Assembly (NCBI RefSeq): GCF_036250065.1 | Contig: NZ_CP109199.1 | Location: 3,534,001-3,598,000 of the forward strand | Direction of reading: 5' to 3' | Source: Micromonospora sp. NBC_01699 | Lineage (GTDB): Bacteria > Actinomycetota > Actinomycetes > Mycobacteriales > Micromonosporaceae | Length of the DNA stretch: 64,000 nt | In this document: one piece after another, positions 36,101-47,576 of the stretch | Position numbering within the stretch: position 1 is the stretch's first letter | Layout of the letters: each line of letters begins with the position of its first letter | Program-made: the position numbers and the translations under genes | Notes under the pieces: model-generated | What the model was told of the DNA's origin: nothing | Seen by the model: only the letters and a program-made list of their open reading frames with translations | The model's database searches: none

Positions 36101-39100
36101 GCGGTGGGCGTACCGGCCCGCGCGACCGCGCGCCCGGTGCCGAACGAGACGGTCGCCGACCTGCTCGGCGCGCAGGCCCGGCGTACGCCGGACGAGACCG
36201 CACTGGTCTTTGGCTCGTCCCGGCTGACCTACGCGCAACTCGACGCCCGGGTGAACCGGCTGGCCCGGCTGTTGCTGGCCCGGGGTGCCGGCCCGGAACG
36301 GGTGGTGGCGTTGGCCCTGCCCCGGTCGGCGGACATGGTGGCCGCGCTGTTCGCGGTCCTCCGCACCGGTGCGGCCTACCTGCCGCTGGAGCTGGACCAC
36401 CCGGCCGAGCGGTTGGCGCACATGGTCGCCGACGCGTCCCCGGTCTGCGTGCTCACCACCACCGGTGTGGCGACCCGGTTGCCGGTCCCCGGCCTCGTGC
36501 CGCTGGACGATCCGGCGGTCGCCGCCGAACTCGACGCGCTGCCGGCGACGGAGATCACCGACGCCGAGCACCCCGAGTTCGCCCGCACCCGCCCCGACCG
36601 GCTCGAACACCCGGCGTACGTCATCTACACCTCCGGCTCGACCGGGCGGCCCAAGGGCGTCGTCACCCCGTACCGGGGGCTGACCAACATGCAGCTCAAC
36701 CACCAGGAGGCGATCTTCGGGCCGACGGTGGCGGCGGCCGGCGGCCGTCGACTGCGGATCGCGCACACCGTCTCGTTCGCCTTCGACATGTCCTGGGAGG
36801 AACTGCTCTGGCTGGTCGAGGGGCATGAGGTGCACGTCTGCGACGAGGACCTGCGCCGCGACGCGGAGGCGCTGGTGGCGTACTGCGACCGGCACCGGAT
36901 CGACGTGGTCAACGTGACCCCGACGTACGCCGACCACCTGATCGCCGAGGGCCTGCTCCGGCAGGACCCGGCGGCCGGTCGGCACCGGCCGGTGCTCGTC
37001 CTGCTCGGCGGCGAGGCCGTCTCCGAGCAGGTGTGGAGCAGCCTGCGGGACACCGAGGGCACCCTCGGCTACAACCTGTACGGCCCGACCGAGTACACCA
37101 TCAACACGCTCGGCGGCGGTACCGAGGACAGTGCCACCCCGACCGTCGGGCGGGAGATCTGGAACACCCGCGCGTACCTGCTCGACCCGTGGCTGCGGCC
37201 GGTGCCCGACGGCTGCCCCGGCGAGCTGTACATCGGCGGTACCGGGCTGGCCCGGGGTTACCTGGGCGCACCGGGGCTGACCGCGTCGCGGTTCGTCGCC
37301 GACCCGTTCGGCGCCCCCGGCGACCGGCTCTACCGGACCGGTGACCTGGCCCGCCGCCGCCCGGACGGGAACCTCGACTTCCTCGGCCGGACCGACGACC
37401 AGGTCAAGATCCGGGGCTACCGGGTGGAACTGGGCGAGATCGAGTCGGTGCTGGCCGAACATCCGGAGGTGGCCCGCGCGGCGGTGATCGCCCGCGACGG
37501 CGCGTCCGGCACCGGGCGGCGGCTGATCGGGTACGTCGTACCGGTCGCCGGTGTCGACGCCGGCAACGAGCGCGAGCACCTGGCCGAGTGGCAGCAGATC
37601 TACCACGACGAGTACGCCGCCATCGGCACCGCCGTGGCCGACGAGGACTTCGCCGGCTGGGACAGCAGCTACGACGGCCAGCCGATCCCGCTCGCGGACA
37701 TGCGCGAGTGGCGGGAGGCGACGGTCGCCCGGATCCGGGAGCTGCGCCCCCGCCGGGTGCTGGAGATCGGGGTCGGCACCGGGCTGCTGCTGTCCCGGAT
37801 CGCCCCGGAGTGCGAGTCGTACTGGGGCACCGACTTCGCCGGGCCGGTGATCGAGAAACTGCGGGCCGACATCGCCGGGCTGCCGGAACTCGCCGGCCGG
37901 GTCGAGCTGCGCCACCAGCCGGCAGACGTGCTCGACGGGCTGCCGCGCGACCACTTCGACACCATCGTGATCAACTCGGTGGTGCAGTACTTCCCCAGCG
38001 TCGAGTACCTGGTCGAGGTGCTGACCGGGGCGGTCGACCTGCTGGTACCGGGCGGTTGCCTGTTCGTCGGCGACGTACGCAACCTGCGGCTGGCCCGGAC
38101 CTTCCACGCCGCCGTGCAGGCGACCCGCTCCGGTGCGGGCACCGACCCCGACCGGCTGCGTCGCGCGGTCGAGCGCGGTGTGCTGCTGGAGAAGGAACTG
38201 CTGGTCGACCCGGACCTGTTCGCGACCCTGCCGGCGGCGTGGGCGGGGACCACCCCGGTCGCGGTCACCGTGCGGACCAAGCGCGGCCACCTGCACAACG
38301 AGCTGACCCGACACCGGTACGACGCCGTACTGCGCCGGCTGGACACATCGTCCACCGACCCGCTGTCCCTGGCGGACGTGCCCACCGTCCGCTGGGGCGC
38401 CGAACTCGGTGACCTGTCCACACTGGAGGACCACCTGGCGCGGCGGCGACCGGACCGGTTGCGGGTGGAACGCGTACCCAATGCCCGGCTGGCCGACGAA
38501 CTGGCCGTGACCCGGGCGCTCGACCCGGACCGGGCCGACCCCGCCGGTACGGCGACCGTGAACCCGGTGGAGCCGGAGGACCTGCACGAGGTGGGGGAGC
38601 GGCTCGGTTACCGGGTCTTCACCACCTGGTCACCGGTCTCCGACGGCAGCCTCGACGTGCTGTTCGTGGCACCGGACCAGCTCGCCGACGACACCCTGCC
38701 GGTCGACCTGTGCCGGCCGCTGCGAGCGGCGGCGACGCCGGCCGACTGCGCCAACCGGCCGGCGGTGGCCCGGGGCGTGGCCGCCCTCACCACCCGGCTG
38801 CGCGATCACCTCAAGCTCCGGCTGCCCGACTACATGGTGCCGGCCGCCCTGGTCACCCTGTCCGCGTTGCCGCTCACGGTCAACGGCAAGCTGAACGTAC
38901 GGGCGCTGCCGGACGCCGAACCCACCGGCTCGGTCGGCGGCGACCAGGCCCCGGTCACCGAGCAGGAGAAGCAGCTCTGCCAGCTCTTCGCCGACGTGCT
39001 GGGCCTGCCCGTGGTCGGTGTCCGGGACAGCTTCTTCGACCTCGGCGGGCACTCCCTGCTCGCTACCCGGCTGATCGGCCGGGCCCGCAGCGTGCTCGGC

Positions 39101-42100
39101 GCCGAACTGTCCATCCGGGACCTGTTCGAGGCGCCCACCGTCGCCGAGCTGACCGCCCGGCTCGCCCCGGACACCGCCGTCGCGCTCCGGCCGGCGCTGG
39201 TGCCGGTGGACCGGCCCGACCCGCTGCCGGCCGCGTACGCGCAGCAGCGGCTCTGGGTCATCCAGCAACTCGACCCGGCCTCCCCGGCGTACAACTTCCC
39301 GCTGGTGGCACGGGTGCACGGGACCCTGGACGAGGTCGCCCTCGGCGAAGCGGTCCGGGACGTCATGCTCCGCCACGAGGCCCTGCGCACCCTGATCGGG
39401 GAACACGACGGGTTGCCGACGCAGCGGGTCGTCGCCCCCGCCGACGCCCACCCGGTGCTGCGTACGGTGGCCGTCGACCGGGCCGATCTGGCCGAGGTGG
39501 TCCGGGCCGCCGCGTCCCGCCCGTTCGACCTCGCCACCGAGCTGCCGTTGCGGGTCACCGTCGTCCGGCTCACCCCGGACGAGCACGTGGTGGTGTTCCT
39601 GCTGCACCACATCACCACCGACGAGTGGTCCGATGGGCCGTTCCTGCGCGACCTCGGGGTCGCGTACGCGGCCCGGTGTGCCGGCGTCGCCCCGGACTGG
39701 ACCCCGCTGCCGGTGCAGTACGCCGACTACACCCTCTGGCAACGGGACCTGCTCGGCGACCCGCAGACCCCGGACAGTCTCGCCGCCCGCCAGCTCGACT
39801 TCTGGCGGGAAACCCTGCGCGACCTGCCGCAACGGATCGAGCTGCCGACCGACCGGGTGTCCCGACCGGGGCAGCCGAGCCGGGCCGGCGGGGAGATGAC
39901 GGTCGGACTGGACCCTGCTGCCGTACGCGCCCTGCGCCGGCTGGCCCAGGCCGGTGGCGCCAGCATGTTCATGGTCGGGCAGGCGGCGGTGGCGGCACTG
40001 CTGCACCGGCTCGGCGCGGGCACCGACATCCCGCTCGGCGCCCCGATCGCCGGCCGTACCGACGAGGCGCTGGACGACCTGATCGGCTTCTTCGTCAACA
40101 CGCTGGTGCTGCGTACCGACGTGGCCGGCGACCCGAGCTTCACCGAGTTGCTGGGCCGGGTCCGGGCCGCCGACCTGGCCGCGTTCTCGCACCAGGATGT
40201 GCCGTTCGAGGCCGTCGTCCGGGCGCTGAACCCGGACCGGTCGGTCACCGACAACCCGCTGTTCCAGGTGATGGTGGTCTACCGCAACCGGGCCGCCGAC
40301 CGGCTGGAGCTGGGCGACCTCACGGTCACCCCCGAGCCGTACGGGACCGGCACGGCCCGGTTCGACCTGGTGTTCGGCTTCGGCGAGCAGGCCGACGAGG
40401 ACTCGATCACGGTGCTGCTGGAGTACCGGGCCGACCTGTTCGACGCCGACACCGTCCGGACCCTGGGCCGGCGACTGAGCCGGTTGATCGAGGCGGTCGC
40501 GGCCGATCCGGACGCACCGGTGAGCCGGGTCGACCTGCTGGTGGACACCGAACGGCAGCGGGTGCTGCACGAGTTCAACGACACCGACCGGCCGGTCGAC
40601 GAGGGCACCGTGCCGGAGCTGTTCGGCGCCCGGGTGGCGCAGCGACCGGACGCGGTCGCCGTGGTCGACACGGCCGGCGAGCTGACGTACGCGCAACTGG
40701 ACGCCCGGTCGAACCGGATCGCCCGGCTGCTCGCCGGTCGCGGCGTACGGGCCGGGGACGTGGTCGGGTTGGCGGTACCCCGGTCGCGGGAGATGGTCGC
40801 CGCGATCCTGGGTGTGCTCAAGCTCGGCGCGGCGTACCTGCCGCTGGAGCTGACCCTGCCGGCCGACCGGCTCGACTACCTGCTCACCGACAGCGGCACC
40901 CGGCTCGTCCTGGTCACCGCCGAGGCGTCCGACCGGATCCCGGACGCGCCCGGTGTGCACCGGATCGGGCTGGACACTACGGAAACCGTCGCCGAGCTGG
41001 CCGGACTGGCCGACGGGCCACTCCACCCCGGACAGACCCGGATCCCACCGGGCCTGGACCACCCCGCGTACGTCATCTACACCTCCGGCTCGACCGGCCG
41101 ACCGAAGGGCGTGGTGGTCAGCCACGAGGGCATCGGCAGCCTGATCGCCACCGCCGTGGACCGGATGGGCGTCACCGCCGACAGCCGGGTCTCGCAGTTC
41201 GCCTCCGTCGGCTTCGACGTGGCCGTGTTCGACCTGGTCATGTCGTTGTGCGTGGGCGGACGGCTGGTGCTGATCCCGGACGAGGCGCGGGTCGCCGACC
41301 ATCCACTCACCGACTTCCTGCACGCCCACGGCGTGACCCACATGATCCTGCCGCCGTCGCTGCTGTCGGCGCTGCCGGCCGGCTGCGAACTGCCCGACGG
41401 CGGCACCGTCCTGGTCGGTACGGAAACCGTGCCGCCGGACCTGATCCGGCGACTGGCCCGCCGGCAGCGGGTGTTCGGCGCGTACGGCCTGACCGAGGCG
41501 ACCGTCAACTCGACGCTCTGGGCGGCGCGACCGGACTGGGACGCGGCCGTACCGATCGGCCGCCCCGACCCGAACACCCGGACGTACGTGCTGGACGCGA
41601 ACCTGCGCCCGGTACCGCCCGGCGTCGTCGGCGAGCTGTACGTCGCCGGCCGTGGCCTGGCCCACGGTTACCTGGGTCGGACCGCGCTGACCGCCGAACG
41701 CTTCGTCGCCTCCCCGTTCGGCTCGCCCGGTGCGCGGATGTACCGCACCGGTGACCGGGCCCGCTGGCGGGCCGACGGCAACCTCGACTTCCTCGGCCGG
41801 GTCGACGACCAGGTGAAGATCCGGGGCTTCCGGATCGAGCTGGGTGAGATCGAGGCGGCGTTGGCCGGGCACCCGGACCTGACCCAGGCCGCCGTTGTCG
41901 CCGACCGGGCCGGCAGCGTCGTACGCCTGGTCGGGTACGCGGTGCCGGACGCGGCCGCCGGGACCGTCCCGGACCCGGCCGCGCTCCGGGCGTACGTGGC
42001 GGACCGGTTGCCGGAGTACATGGTGCCGGCGGCGGTGGTGGTGCTCGACGGCCCGTTGCCGCTGACCGCCAACGGCAAGCTCGACCGACGGGCCCTGCCG

Positions 42101-45100
42101 GCACCGGACTTCGGCACCACCGGAGGACGGCCGCCGGCCACCGCCCGCGAGGAGGTGTTCTGCCGGCTCGTCGCCGAACTGCTGCACCTGCCGAGCGTCG
42201 GCGCCGACGACGACTTCTTCGCCCTCGGCGGGGACAGCATCGTCGCCATCCAGTTGGTCAGCCGGGCCCGTCGGGAGGGGTACGCGATCCGCCCGGCGGC
42301 CGTGTTCCAGGCCCGTACGCCGGCCGGTCTGGCCCGGGCCGCCCACGACCTGGCCGCCGTCGCGGTGCCGGCGTCCGGTGCGCTGCTCGACCTGGACCCG
42401 GCCGAGCGGGCCGAGGTGGCCGCGTTCGACCCGGCCCCGGTGGAACTGCTGCCGCTCACCCCGTTGCAGTCGGGCCTGCTCTTCCACGCCTCGCTCGACG
42501 CCGACGGCCCGGACGTCTACACCGTGCAGACCTGGTTCGAACTCGACGGCCCGGTGGACCCGGACCGGTTGCGTCGCGCCGTGTCGGCGCTGCTGGACCG
42601 GCACCCGAACCTGCGCGCCGGGTTCCGCTACCTGGCCTCCGGCCGCCCGGTCGCGCTGGTGCCGGCGAACGCACCGGTCCCGTGGACCGAGCGGGACCTG
42701 ACCGGTATCGACCCGGTTGCCGCCGACCAGACCTGGCGGGGGCTGCTCGACGAGCAGGCGGCCCGGTTCGACCCGGCCCACCCGCCGCTGCTGCGGCTGC
42801 TGCTGGCCCGGCTCGGCCCCGACCGGCACCGGCTCCTGCTCACCCACCAGCACCTGCTGCTGGACGGCTGGTCCGGACCGCCGCTGGTCGAGGAACTCTC
42901 CGCCCTGTACGCCACCGACGCCGACCCCACCGGGCTCGCCCCGGCGGTACCGTTCCGGGACTATCTCGGCTGGCTCGCCGGCCAGGACCGGGACGCCGCG
43001 CGTACCGCCTGGACGGCGGAACTCGCCGGGCTGACCGAGCCGACCCTGCTGGCGGCGGCGGAACCGACCCGGCTGCCGATCGCACCGCTGCTGCACGAGG
43101 TGACGCTGCCGGAGCCGGTGACCACGGCGCTGACCGCGCTGGCCCGGAGCCGGGGCCTGACCCTTGGTGCGGTGGTGCACGCCGCCTGGGGAGTGGCGCT
43201 CGGCCAGCTCACCGGTCGGCACGACGTCGTCTTCGGCGCCACCGTGTCCGGTCGCCCGGCCGATTTGCCCGGCATGGAATCGATGATCGGTCTGTTCATC
43301 ACGACCGTGCCGGTACGGGTGCACTGCGCCCCGGCCGACCGGCTCGGCACCGTGCTGGACCGGGTCTGGGCGGCCCAGTCGCGGCTGGTCGAACACGAGC
43401 ACCTGGGCCTGGCCGAGATCCAGCGGTCGGCCGGCATCGGTGAACTGTTCGACAGCCTGGTGGTGTTCGAGAACTTCCCCGCCGTACCCGATGTCCTGGA
43501 AGGGTCCGGTGACGGGCTGACCATCCGGCCGACCGGCGGGCGCGACGCCACCCACTACCCGCTGACCTGGGCGATCGCCCCCGGTGAACAGCTGTCCCTG
43601 GTCGCCGAGTACCGGCCCGACCTGTTCGACCCCGAGCCGGTACGCCGGTTCGCCGACGCCTTCGTCCGGGTGCTCACCGCCCTCGCCGACGACCCCGACC
43701 GTACGGTCGGCACGATCGACCTGCTGCCCGGCCCGGTACGGCACCGGGTGCTGACCGAGTGGAACGACACCGACCTGGCGGTGCCGGCCGGCACCATGCC
43801 GGCGATCTTCGCCGCCCAGGCGGCCGAGTCACCGGACGCGGTGGCGCTGGTCGCACCGGACACCGGCGCCGCCGGGTGGACGTTCGCCGAACTCGACCAC
43901 CGGGTCAACCGGCTCGCCCGGTTGCTGGTGGCGCGGGGCGCCGGCCCGGAGCGGGTGGTCGCGCTGGCGCTGCCCCGAGGCGCCGAGATGATCACGGCGA
44001 TCCTCGCCACCCAGCAGGCCGGCGCCGGCTACCTGCCGATCGACCCGGACCTGCCCACCGACCGGGTCACCATGATGCTGGACGACGCCGACCCGGTCCT
44101 GCTGGTGACCACCACCGCGCTAGCGACGGAGCTGCCGTCGACCGCCCGCCCGCAGCTGTTGCTCGACACCGGTGGCACGGTGGACCTGCTCGCCGCCCAG
44201 CCGGCGCACGGGCTGGACGACGCCGACCGGCTCGCGCCACTGCATCCGGACCACCCGGCGTACGTCATCTACACCTCCGGTTCCACCGGGCGGCCCAAGG
44301 GTGTCGTGGTCACCCACCGCAACCTGGTGAACCTGTTCCACAGTCACCGGAGCACCCTGCACCGGCCGGCGGTCGCCGCCACCGGCCGGCGCCACCTGCG
44401 GGTCGGGCACGCCTGGTCGTTCTCCTTCGACGCGTCCTGGCAGCCGCAACTCTGGCTCTTCGACGGGCACGCGCTGCACGTCGTGGACGACGAGACCCGG
44501 CGCGACCCCGGCCGGCTCGCCGCGCGGATCCGGGATGCCGCCCTCGACTTCATCGAGGTGACCCCGGCGCACTTCGCCGCGATGGCCGACGCCGGACTGG
44601 TCGCCGACGGCCGGTGCGGGCTCGCGGTGGTCGGCGTCGGCGGGGAGGCGGTGCCACCGGACCTCTGGCGGACGCTGCGCGACCTGCCCGACACCGAGTC
44701 CTACAACCTGTACGGCCCGACCGAGTGCACGGTGGACGCCCTGGTCGGCCGGGTCGGGGACAGCGACGTGCCGGTGGTCGGCCGTCCGGTGCACAACATG
44801 CGGGCGTACGTGCTCGACGGCGCGCTGCGGCCGGTGGCGCCCGGCGTGACCGGGGAGCTGTACCTGGCCGGCGCCGGGCTGGCCCGCGGCTACCTGGGCC
44901 GCTCGGGACTGACCGCCGAGCGGTTCGTGGCCGACCCGTACGGGCCGACCGGCGGCCGGATGTACCGCACCGGTGACCTGGCCAGGTGGACCCCGGACGG
45001 TCAGCTCGACTTCGTCGGGCGGGCCGACGACCAGGTGAAGATCCGCGGGTTCCGGGTCGAGCCGGGTGAGGTGGAGGCGGCCCTGGTCCGGCATCCCGCC

Positions 45101-47092
45101 ATCGGCCGGGCGACCGTGGTCGTACGCGAGGACCGGGCCCGTGGCCGGCACCTGGTCGCGTACCTGGTGGCCGTGCCGGGGGAGTCGGTCGACCGGGCTG
45201 ATCTGCGGGCGCACCTCACCGGGCTGCTGCCCGAGTACATGACCCCGGCCGCGTTCGTGGTGCTGCCCCGGCTGCCGGTGCTGCCGAACGGCAAACTCGA
45301 CCGGGCCGCCCTGCCGGCGCCGGAGTACCCGGCCACCCACGGCCGGGCGCCCCGTACGCCGGTGGAGCGGGCCCTGCTCGCGGTGGCCGTACGGGCCCTG
45401 GGCCGGCCGGAACTCGGGGTCGAGGACGACTTCTTCGCCGTCGGCGGGGACAGTGCCGCCTCGATCCAGTTGGTGGTGCTGGCCCGGCAGGCCGGGCTGG
45501 CGGTCCGTCCCCGGGACGTGTTCCGGCTCCGGACCGTCGCGGCGCTGGCCGAGGTCGCGGTCCCGGTGGAGACCGTGGTACCGCTGACCCCGGTCATGCA
45601 CTGGCTGCGCGAACTCACCGGTCCGCTCGCCGGGTTCAACCAGTCGGTGGTGCTGCGGGTGCCGGCCGGCCTCGGAACCGACCGGCTCGGCCGGGCGCTG
45701 GGTGTCCTGCTGGATCGGCACGACCTGCTGCGGGCCCGGCTCGACCGGGAGGGGGCCGACGGCGCCACCTGGTCGCTGCGGATCCCGGCGGCCGGTACGG
45801 TCGACGCCGGGCAGCTGGTCCGGCGGGTGGACGCGGCGACCCTGGACGACAACGGGCTCCTGGCCGTGGTGGACGAGCAGGCCCGGCTGGCCCGGGAACG
45901 ACTCGACCCGGATCGGGGCGTGCTGGTGCAGGCGGTCTGGTTCGACGCGGGGCAGCGGCCGGGCCGGCTGCTGCTGATGGTCCATCACCTGGCGGTCGAC
46001 GGTGTCTCCTGGCGCATCCTGGTCCCGGAACTCACCGCCGCTTGGACCGCCGCCGAGCCGACCACCGTGGTCGAGGAACCCGTCGTGGTCGAGGGGCCCG
46101 TCGTGGTCGAGTCGGCCGTCGCGGTCGAACCGGCCGCCGCTGCCGAGCCGACGGCCACCGCCGACGAACCGGTGCCGCCGACAACGCCGTTCGCGCGGTG
46201 GGCGGAGGTGCTCGCCGAAGCGGCGGTCGATCCGTCCCGGGAGGCGGAACTGGCGTACTGGGTCGAGGTGATGACCGGCGCCGGGCCGCTGCCGGACCCG
46301 GTCGACCCGGTCCGCGACACCGCGGCGACCACCCGCGAGCTACGGGTCACGCTCGGCCCGGCGGAGGTGTCGCCGCTGCTGACCCGGCTGCCGGCCGCGC
46401 TCGACGCGACCGTCAACGAGCTGCTGATGACCGGGTTCGCCCTGGCCGTCAACGAGACCCGACCCGATGGCGGCGACACCGGCACCGTGGTCAGGTTCTC
46501 GCTTGAGGGACACGGGCGGGAGGAGGCGGCCGTCGAGGGCGATCCGGCTCGCGGTGGGCTCGACCTGTCCCGCACCGTCGGCTGGTTCACCAGCGTCTAC
46601 CCCGTACGCCTGGACCCCGGCCCGGCCCGGACGACCGGCCCGGACGGCACCGACCGGCCCGCGTCGCCGGCCGACGCGGTGCGGCGGGTACGGGACCAGT
46701 TGCGGGCGCTGCCCGACAACGGGCTCGGTTACGGCCTGCTGCGTTACCTGAACCCGGGTACCGGACCGACGCTCGCCGCGCTCGGCCTGCCCGACATCCA
46801 GGTGAACTACCTGGGCCGGTTCGGGCTGCCGGAGGCGACGGACTGGGCGTTCGCACCGGAGATGGCAGCCGCCTCGGCACACGCCTGCGACCCGGACATG
46901 CCACAGGCGTACGGTCTCGGTGTCACCGTGCACATCGAGGACCGTGCCGATGGACCGCACCTGATCGCGAGCTGGACGTGGCCGGAAGCGGTGCTGACCG
47001 AGAACGCGGTCCGGGCTCTGACCGACGCCTGGACCCGGACGCTGCGGATGCTCGTCGCGTCCGTCGATCCCAACCCGAGGAGAAACCGATGA
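26411..47092 (+). CDS. Five-module hydroxamate-siderophore non-ribosomal peptide synthetase
   Basis: This is a 6,893-residue single polypeptide. The visible order is: C-terminal lobe of a condensation domain (1-230), A1 with embedded methyltransferase, T1 (Ser1199); C, A2, T2 (Ser2260), degenerate E; C with altered active site, A3 with embedded methyltransferase, T3 (Ser4215); C, A4, T4 (Ser5276); C, A5, T5 (Ser6348), terminal E. There is no thioesterase, reductase or terminal condensation domain. All five A domains keep YTSGSTG, YGxTE and NGKLD-type or SGKLD motifs. The predicted product is a linear or cyclised pentapeptide with two N-methyl groups and several N5-hydroxyornithine-derived residues. 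Translation probably starts at TTG 26411, with AGAGG eleven bases upstream; no ATG or better GTG fits. The stop overlaps the MbtH start (ATGA). The iron box before the hydroxylase gene should control it. Confidence 0.92.
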   Translation: MSASELTTVDDALRYWRDRLSPAAPEIALPSDGPDRELTGDVDPDLVEGARRVLPDTLAALVAEHARRVGATPDDVVLAGFLALLARYGNGTDPVLIAGDLPLRLDLAGPAGLGDLVGRVVAARAETAAYALPLAEITAHLDPERPGPLSNIGYAGTPDPRLDLWLGLTATADTLAVELRHRLGALTGAGADRLLGHLEVLLTDGLRRPDQPLGQLDLLVPVEHELMVRRWNDTAITGASLPLPELFEAWVRRTPDAVALVLERTELTYAELNVRANRLAHRLIAAGVGPERLVALALPRSVDLFVAELAVLKAGGAYLPLDVDYPAERIGYMLADAAPICLLTTAELAGDVPEHPGTARLLLDQPDLARQIAAGPDTDPTDADRTAPLDVRNTAYVIYTSGSTGRPKGVVLSHTGVAKLLATQTERFGVGPHSRILQFASPSFDVAFWDLCLALLSGGRLVVVPTERRLPTADLADYAHEHGVTFMILPPALLAALPPQVELPADATLLAGTERVSAELVARYAGRQRMFNAYGPTEATVNSTLGRCTPTTRPGSSVPIGRPDPGTRAYVLDAALRPVPVGVIGELYLGGGGLARGYLGRPALTAQRFVADPYGEPGQRLYRTGDLVRWRADGQLDFVGRADDQVKIRGYRIELGEVEAALARDPDVAQVVATVREDQPGERRLVAYVVPATRERPAADSGEHQVAQWKDLHELLYTAGTTEPAAENFTGWNSSYDGQPIPLPQMRAWRDATVARIAALRPERILEIGVGSGLLLSGLAPGAADYWGTDLSEQAIDSLRRHVDRDTDLAARVTLRAQPAHRFDGLPTGYFDTVIVNSVAQYFPDADYLADVLRRAVDLLVPGGRVFVGDVRNLRLLPCFRAAIQVGRRVDGTGLDSTGLDPVRIAVEQDLAWEGELLLDPEFFPALARELPEVDGTDLWVKRGEDHNELTRYRYDVVLHRRAGDPVTARTAGDPVNGTADGDEPRTYRWGSAVADLDALADLFDGGRPSALRVTAVPNARLTVDLAAARTLAGEPEPPADAVDPEALHRLGARLGYTVAVTWTADATDGSLDVLFSTGPATTDAYRPVSTGSRRPEYGNRPARFRDLPTLLRRLREQARTWLPEYMVPAAIVALHRLPVTGSGKLDRAALPVPDRGALSTGVRPRSAREELLCTLYAEVLDLPTVGIDDDFFALGGDSIVAIQLVIRARQAGLAITLRQVFVSRTVAELAPVAVPVSAAVAEPLAPVLDPDATAQLAADLPGLVEALPVTPMQEGFYFHALADGTGTDAYLVQLIVDLDGPLDPAALRRAGQRVLNRHAPLRAGFRLAGDGRLIQAVVTGVELPWRTVDLSGLDEPGQRDRLAAETDSERARPFDLARPPLLRALLLRRDDNRHWLVLQFPHIVADGWSVPVLLRDLLALYGPTDTVPPLPALTPYRDHLAWLARQDRDAARTAWRQVLAGVDEPTRLVPAAGPDRPANPGEVRIALPEPTTAGLSARAREHGITLGVLLQGAWGILLGHLTGRRDVLFGTTVSGRAADLDGIGDLVGLLINTLPIRVRWRPEQPLVDVLARLHGEQSDLLDHQHLGLAELHRIAGLDELFDTLVVLENYPDPADLRDPAGTLAVTGTDYRDAGHYPLALIVVPGDRLELRFKHDAARLDRTAVHRIAGWLTRLLEQVVDDPYRPVGRVELLSGAERRDLLARLAGPDHADDVPTTLLAAIEAQVARTPDAPALVSDDETLSYAELDARAAALAAELLARGAGPERVVAVAVPRSAELVVALLGVLKAGAAYLPLDVDHPADRLAYLLADSGVRTVVTTAAAAPLLPTGLDLVVPGTDAPPPGDDALRTLPHPAQPAYLLYTSGSTGQPKGVLVPHSAIAAQLAWVQDRFRLTADDRVLHHLSASFDPAALEIFWPLTAGATVVLTAPDATGDPARLASAVRRHSVTTLVVVSSMLAAFADAVEVGGDARSVGTLRRVLAGGDALGETVARRWRELTGVPVHNVYGPTEATIQVTCADAADGRTGPATGTTVPIGRAVAGTRLYVLDEGLRPVPPGVSGELYVAGVQLARGYLGRAVLTAHRFVADPYGPAGQRMYRTGDLVRSTADGTLEYLGRTDRQVKIRGHRVELGEIEARLTARPEVAAAAVVARTGATGSARLLGYLVARTGTTIDPDALLTGLAETLPAPLVPAALLVLDTLPRTASGKLDLDALPEPLPVRVAGRAPRTGRERLFCEIFASVLGVAQVGPDDDFFVLGGDSIASIGVANRAHADRLTISPRDVFTHRTPANLAELVGPEPVDATPEPAGAPVTAIPEPVPGPITATPEPAGAPEPVSDRYGDVPPTPAVHRLRESGLPVTGAGTAVLARTPVGTTTAQVRAALAALLDRHDGLRQRLTRIGALLWTLHIAPAGVATGDDLPLTVADTVVDPATADEWTRAALARLDPEAGAVVDAVWFDGGPDGSGHLLLAAHRLAVDEASWPILLADLSTLLAGAGALDTAPVPTPLRGHVRSLGEQAQHPARLAELTHWAQTLAPGTDPLALPLPPGADPASRSTIELVLNSVGVDNPADGLGSVGVDISADDPGSVAVDGPVDLLLAALRVAVTRRQRRHGRDTDTDLLVDVVTAGRTPAGDDLSRTVGPLGRVHPVRLPASDDPAEALADVVGHRATVPDHGTGYDLLRHLNPQAAPILAQMASPPVLVDYAGALPDARWLGTPTAHPHPLLITVRDGDAPTATWTWATAAWDESDVRELADDWLTALAELTAPVRAVDAQPLPTIDPAELDLVRARSPWPVGEVWPLSPLQEGLYFHASYDQGEIDVYTAQVAFEVAYRMDADRLRAACVTLLARNPGLRAGFTGDGLTAPVQFITADPPPPLTVVDLATVSGPDRAARIEALLADDRTRRFDPARPPLFRLLLLRLDDGTDRLVITHHVLLWDGWSARIVLDQLLALYATGGDDTDLPPAGSYRDYLVWLTEQDRDAALAAWQAEFADLAEPTLIAPVDRARRPVLPQRRRAELSQASTARIRAAARKHGVTLNTLLNAAWALVLSTAVGRTDVVFGATVAGRPAEIPHVGNAVGLFLNTVPVRVTLDPFERVGDLLRRIQASRTALMAHEYLGLGEVQRGSGHAQLFDTLFALQQVGGGDEATDLRDRHGLTEVGSVDATHYPLTLVVAPGATVRATLAYRDDAIAATTAASLLDRFTTVLERLAGDPDRPVGRLDVLPAAQRAAVGVPARATARPVPNETVADLLGAQARRTPDETALVFGSSRLTYAQLDARVNRLARLLLARGAGPERVVALALPRSADMVAALFAVLRTGAAYLPLELDHPAERLAHMVADASPVCVLTTTGVATRLPVPGLVPLDDPAVAAELDALPATEITDAEHPEFARTRPDRLEHPAYVIYTSGSTGRPKGVVTPYRGLTNMQLNHQEAIFGPTVAAAGGRRLRIAHTVSFAFDMSWEELLWLVEGHEVHVCDEDLRRDAEALVAYCDRHRIDVVNVTPTYADHLIAEGLLRQDPAAGRHRPVLVLLGGEAVSEQVWSSLRDTEGTLGYNLYGPTEYTINTLGGGTEDSATPTVGREIWNTRAYLLDPWLRPVPDGCPGELYIGGTGLARGYLGAPGLTASRFVADPFGAPGDRLYRTGDLARRRPDGNLDFLGRTDDQVKIRGYRVELGEIESVLAEHPEVARAAVIARDGASGTGRRLIGYVVPVAGVDAGNEREHLAEWQQIYHDEYAAIGTAVADEDFAGWDSSYDGQPIPLADMREWREATVARIRELRPRRVLEIGVGTGLLLSRIAPECESYWGTDFAGPVIEKLRADIAGLPELAGRVELRHQPADVLDGLPRDHFDTIVINSVVQYFPSVEYLVEVLTGAVDLLVPGGCLFVGDVRNLRLARTFHAAVQATRSGAGTDPDRLRRAVERGVLLEKELLVDPDLFATLPAAWAGTTPVAVTVRTKRGHLHNELTRHRYDAVLRRLDTSSTDPLSLADVPTVRWGAELGDLSTLEDHLARRRPDRLRVERVPNARLADELAVTRALDPDRADPAGTATVNPVEPEDLHEVGERLGYRVFTTWSPVSDGSLDVLFVAPDQLADDTLPVDLCRPLRAAATPADCANRPAVARGVAALTTRLRDHLKLRLPDYMVPAALVTLSALPLTVNGKLNVRALPDAEPTGSVGGDQAPVTEQEKQLCQLFADVLGLPVVGVRDSFFDLGGHSLLATRLIGRARSVLGAELSIRDLFEAPTVAELTARLAPDTAVALRPALVPVDRPDPLPAAYAQQRLWVIQQLDPASPAYNFPLVARVHGTLDEVALGEAVRDVMLRHEALRTLIGEHDGLPTQRVVAPADAHPVLRTVAVDRADLAEVVRAAASRPFDLATELPLRVTVVRLTPDEHVVVFLLHHITTDEWSDGPFLRDLGVAYAARCAGVAPDWTPLPVQYADYTLWQRDLLGDPQTPDSLAARQLDFWRETLRDLPQRIELPTDRVSRPGQPSRAGGEMTVGLDPAAVRALRRLAQAGGASMFMVGQAAVAALLHRLGAGTDIPLGAPIAGRTDEALDDLIGFFVNTLVLRTDVAGDPSFTELLGRVRAADLAAFSHQDVPFEAVVRALNPDRSVTDNPLFQVMVVYRNRAADRLELGDLTVTPEPYGTGTARFDLVFGFGEQADEDSITVLLEYRADLFDADTVRTLGRRLSRLIEAVAADPDAPVSRVDLLVDTERQRVLHEFNDTDRPVDEGTVPELFGARVAQRPDAVAVVDTAGELTYAQLDARSNRIARLLAGRGVRAGDVVGLAVPRSREMVAAILGVLKLGAAYLPLELTLPADRLDYLLTDSGTRLVLVTAEASDRIPDAPGVHRIGLDTTETVAELAGLADGPLHPGQTRIPPGLDHPAYVIYTSGSTGRPKGVVVSHEGIGSLIATAVDRMGVTADSRVSQFASVGFDVAVFDLVMSLCVGGRLVLIPDEARVADHPLTDFLHAHGVTHMILPPSLLSALPAGCELPDGGTVLVGTETVPPDLIRRLARRQRVFGAYGLTEATVNSTLWAARPDWDAAVPIGRPDPNTRTYVLDANLRPVPPGVVGELYVAGRGLAHGYLGRTALTAERFVASPFGSPGARMYRTGDRARWRADGNLDFLGRVDDQVKIRGFRIELGEIEAALAGHPDLTQAAVVADRAGSVVRLVGYAVPDAAAGTVPDPAALRAYVADRLPEYMVPAAVVVLDGPLPLTANGKLDRRALPAPDFGTTGGRPPATAREEVFCRLVAELLHLPSVGADDDFFALGGDSIVAIQLVSRARREGYAIRPAAVFQARTPAGLARAAHDLAAVAVPASGALLDLDPAERAEVAAFDPAPVELLPLTPLQSGLLFHASLDADGPDVYTVQTWFELDGPVDPDRLRRAVSALLDRHPNLRAGFRYLASGRPVALVPANAPVPWTERDLTGIDPVAADQTWRGLLDEQAARFDPAHPPLLRLLLARLGPDRHRLLLTHQHLLLDGWSGPPLVEELSALYATDADPTGLAPAVPFRDYLGWLAGQDRDAARTAWTAELAGLTEPTLLAAAEPTRLPIAPLLHEVTLPEPVTTALTALARSRGLTLGAVVHAAWGVALGQLTGRHDVVFGATVSGRPADLPGMESMIGLFITTVPVRVHCAPADRLGTVLDRVWAAQSRLVEHEHLGLAEIQRSAGIGELFDSLVVFENFPAVPDVLEGSGDGLTIRPTGGRDATHYPLTWAIAPGEQLSLVAEYRPDLFDPEPVRRFADAFVRVLTALADDPDRTVGTIDLLPGPVRHRVLTEWNDTDLAVPAGTMPAIFAAQAAESPDAVALVAPDTGAAGWTFAELDHRVNRLARLLVARGAGPERVVALALPRGAEMITAILATQQAGAGYLPIDPDLPTDRVTMMLDDADPVLLVTTTALATELPSTARPQLLLDTGGTVDLLAAQPAHGLDDADRLAPLHPDHPAYVIYTSGSTGRPKGVVVTHRNLVNLFHSHRSTLHRPAVAATGRRHLRVGHAWSFSFDASWQPQLWLFDGHALHVVDDETRRDPGRLAARIRDAALDFIEVTPAHFAAMADAGLVADGRCGLAVVGVGGEAVPPDLWRTLRDLPDTESYNLYGPTECTVDALVGRVGDSDVPVVGRPVHNMRAYVLDGALRPVAPGVTGELYLAGAGLARGYLGRSGLTAERFVADPYGPTGGRMYRTGDLARWTPDGQLDFVGRADDQVKIRGFRVEPGEVEAALVRHPAIGRATVVVREDRARGRHLVAYLVAVPGESVDRADLRAHLTGLLPEYMTPAAFVVLPRLPVLPNGKLDRAALPAPEYPATHGRAPRTPVERALLAVAVRALGRPELGVEDDFFAVGGDSAASIQLVVLARQAGLAVRPRDVFRLRTVAALAEVAVPVETVVPLTPVMHWLRELTGPLAGFNQSVVLRVPAGLGTDRLGRALGVLLDRHDLLRARLDREGADGATWSLRIPAAGTVDAGQLVRRVDAATLDDNGLLAVVDEQARLARERLDPDRGVLVQAVWFDAGQRPGRLLLMVHHLAVDGVSWRILVPELTAAWTAAEPTTVVEEPVVVEGPVVVESAVAVEPAAAAEPTATADEPVPPTTPFARWAEVLAEAAVDPSREAELAYWVEVMTGAGPLPDPVDPVRDTAATTRELRVTLGPAEVSPLLTRLPAALDATVNELLMTGFALAVNETRPDGGDTGTVVRFSLEGHGREEAAVEGDPARGGLDLSRTVGWFTSVYPVRLDPGPARTTGPDGTDRPASPADAVRRVRDQLRALPDNGLGYGLLRYLNPGTGPTLAALGLPDIQVNYLGRFGLPEATDWAFAPEMAAASAHACDPDMPQAYGLGVTVHIEDRADGPHLIASWTWPEAVLTENAVRALTDAWTRTLRMLVASVDPNPRRNR
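33311..33409 (+). repeat. 33-bp x 3 in-frame tandem repeat in the T2-E2 linker
   Basis: Three 33-base units encode [22 protein letters not shown] and [11 protein letters not shown]. They form a Pro/Ala/Glu-rich linker, and copy-number change would alter only linker length. Confidence 0.85.
34096..34190 (+). repeat. 36-bp tandem repeat (2.6 copies) inside E2
   Basis: Units starting at 34096, 34132 and 34168 encode [24 protein letters not shown] and SVAVDGPVD. They interrupt the epimerisation fold of module 2, in keeping with relaxed selection on that domain. Confidence 0.85.
34771..39170 (+). other. NRPS module 3: C (altered active site) - A3 [N-methyltransferase] - T3
   Basis: The C domain has the sequence [11 protein letters not shown]: at the second His of HHxxxDG there is V2934. 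A3 starts near residue 3244 with code DMENLGLINK, which I recall as the N5-hydroxyornithine code of coelichelin- and erythrochelin-type synthetases. The embedded methyltransferase is at about 3724-4120 (EIGVGTG near 3785), closely similar to the one in module 1. T3 has Ser4215 in GGHSL. Confidence 0.8.
39171..42345 (+). other. NRPS module 4: C - A4 - T4
   Basis: The C domain is of a different (LCL-like) class, opening [11 protein letters not shown] and with active site HHITTDE (H4399-E4405), which keeps the catalytic His. It follows a GGHSL carrier, as expected for an L-configured donor. A4 (about 4730-5235) has code DVFILGAVNK, one residue away from A1, so both probably take the same or a closely related substrate. 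T4 has Ser5276. Confidence 0.75.
42346..47089 (+). other. NRPS module 5: C - A5 - T5 - terminal E
   Basis: The C domain opens [14 protein letters not shown] with THQHLLLDG (catalytic H5481 kept). A5 (about 5791-6305) has code DAQEGGLVDK; acidic residues at the side-chain pocket suggest a basic residue such as ornithine or its hydroxylated form. T5 carries Ser6348. The E domain keeps [10 protein letters not shown] (H6525, H6526), [14 protein letters not shown] and NYLG, so it looks active. It ends the protein, and no release domain follows. Confidence 0.75.
46067..46138 (+). repeat. 18-bp x 4 in-frame tandem repeat inside the terminal E domain
   Basis: Four 18-base units encode [18 protein letters not shown] and AVEPAA just after the catalytic His motif of the terminal E domain, within a Pro/Glu/Val-rich insertion of about 50 residues. 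Confidence 0.85.
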
Positions 47093-47301
47093 CCAACCCC
47101 TTCGAGGACCCGGACGGCACCTACCTGGTGCTGGTGAACGCCGAGAACCAGCACAGCCTCTGGCCGTCGTTCGTGGACGTACCGGCCGGGTGGACCACCG
47201 TGCAGGGACCCGGATCCCGGCAGGAGTGCCTGGACTACGTGGAGGCGCACTGGACCGACCTGCGTCCGCAGAGTCTCGTCGACGCGATGGCCACCCGGTA
47301 G
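47089..47301 (+). CDS. MbtH-like NRPS accessory protein
   Basis: This 70-residue protein has the full MbtH signature: [10 protein letters not shown], the three conserved tryptophans (in SLWP, AGWT and HWTD), a [17 protein letters not shown] ending, and no extra domains. MbtH proteins bind adenylation domains and are needed for folding or activity of many NRPS enzymes. Its ATG overlaps the NRPS stop (ATGA), with GAGGAG upstream inside the NRPS gene, so the two are made in step. A strong terminator follows. Confidence 0.95.
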   Translation: MTNPFEDPDGTYLVLVNAENQHSLWPSFVDVPAGWTTVQGPGSRQECLDYVEAHWTDLRPQSLVDAMATR

Positions 47302-47315
47302 CTCACCGTCGCCGT

Positions 47316-47348
47316 GGGTTGCCCGGTCGTGGACGCGCCGGGCAACCC
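47316..47348 (+). terminator. Terminator of the hydroxylase-NRPS-MbtH operon
   Basis: GGGTTGCCCGG (47316-47326) and CCGGGCAACCC (47338-47348) make a perfect 11-bp stem with an 11-base loop, 15 bases after the MbtH stop. This marks the right-hand edge of the siderophore locus. Confidence 0.85.
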
Positions 47349-47362
47349 TCTCCCGCCGGGGG

Positions 47363-47460
47363 TCAGTGGTCGAGCAGGAAGGCCCGGCGCTCGTCCGAGG
47401 CGGCCGGGGCCACCGGTACGGTGGTCGGCGCACCGCCGTCGACCTCGCGTTCATGACCTC
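47363..47460 (-). pseudogene. Possible 3' remnant of a lost minus-strand gene
   Basis: The minus strand reads a plausible protein tail (EVDGGAPTTVPVAPAASDER and RRAFLLDH, then stop at 47363) with typical high-G+C codon use. Upstream of it the frame soon degenerates and has no start context. It may be the last 30 codons of a gene removed when the locus was rearranged. No family is recognised. Confidence 0.2.
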
Positions 47461-47576
47461 CCGCCGCGGATGCTTCCACCGACCCTCGGTCGGGGTGAAC
47501 ACGACGGGTGGGCGACACCGTGGCAGCCTGCCTGCCACCACCAACCGCGTCATGCCGCCACACCCACATGGGTCCT

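Noticed and set aside
33476-38587. 1,703-codon open frame on the minus strand inside the NRPS gene (others at 29753-32788 and 38630-43744)
   Set aside because: Antisense artefacts of high third-position G+C. Their products are low-complexity Arg/Gly/Gln/Val with no motifs, and they lie opposite well-conserved NRPS domains.
33311-46138. The tandem repeats as a CRISPR array or mobile element
   Set aside because: Units are adjacent without spacers, in frame, and translate to simple Pro/Glu/Val linkers.
45560-47092. A C-terminal thioesterase or terminal C domain
   Set aside because: No GxSxG exists after T5, and the domain has the E-type markers [10 protein letters not shown] and NYLG.
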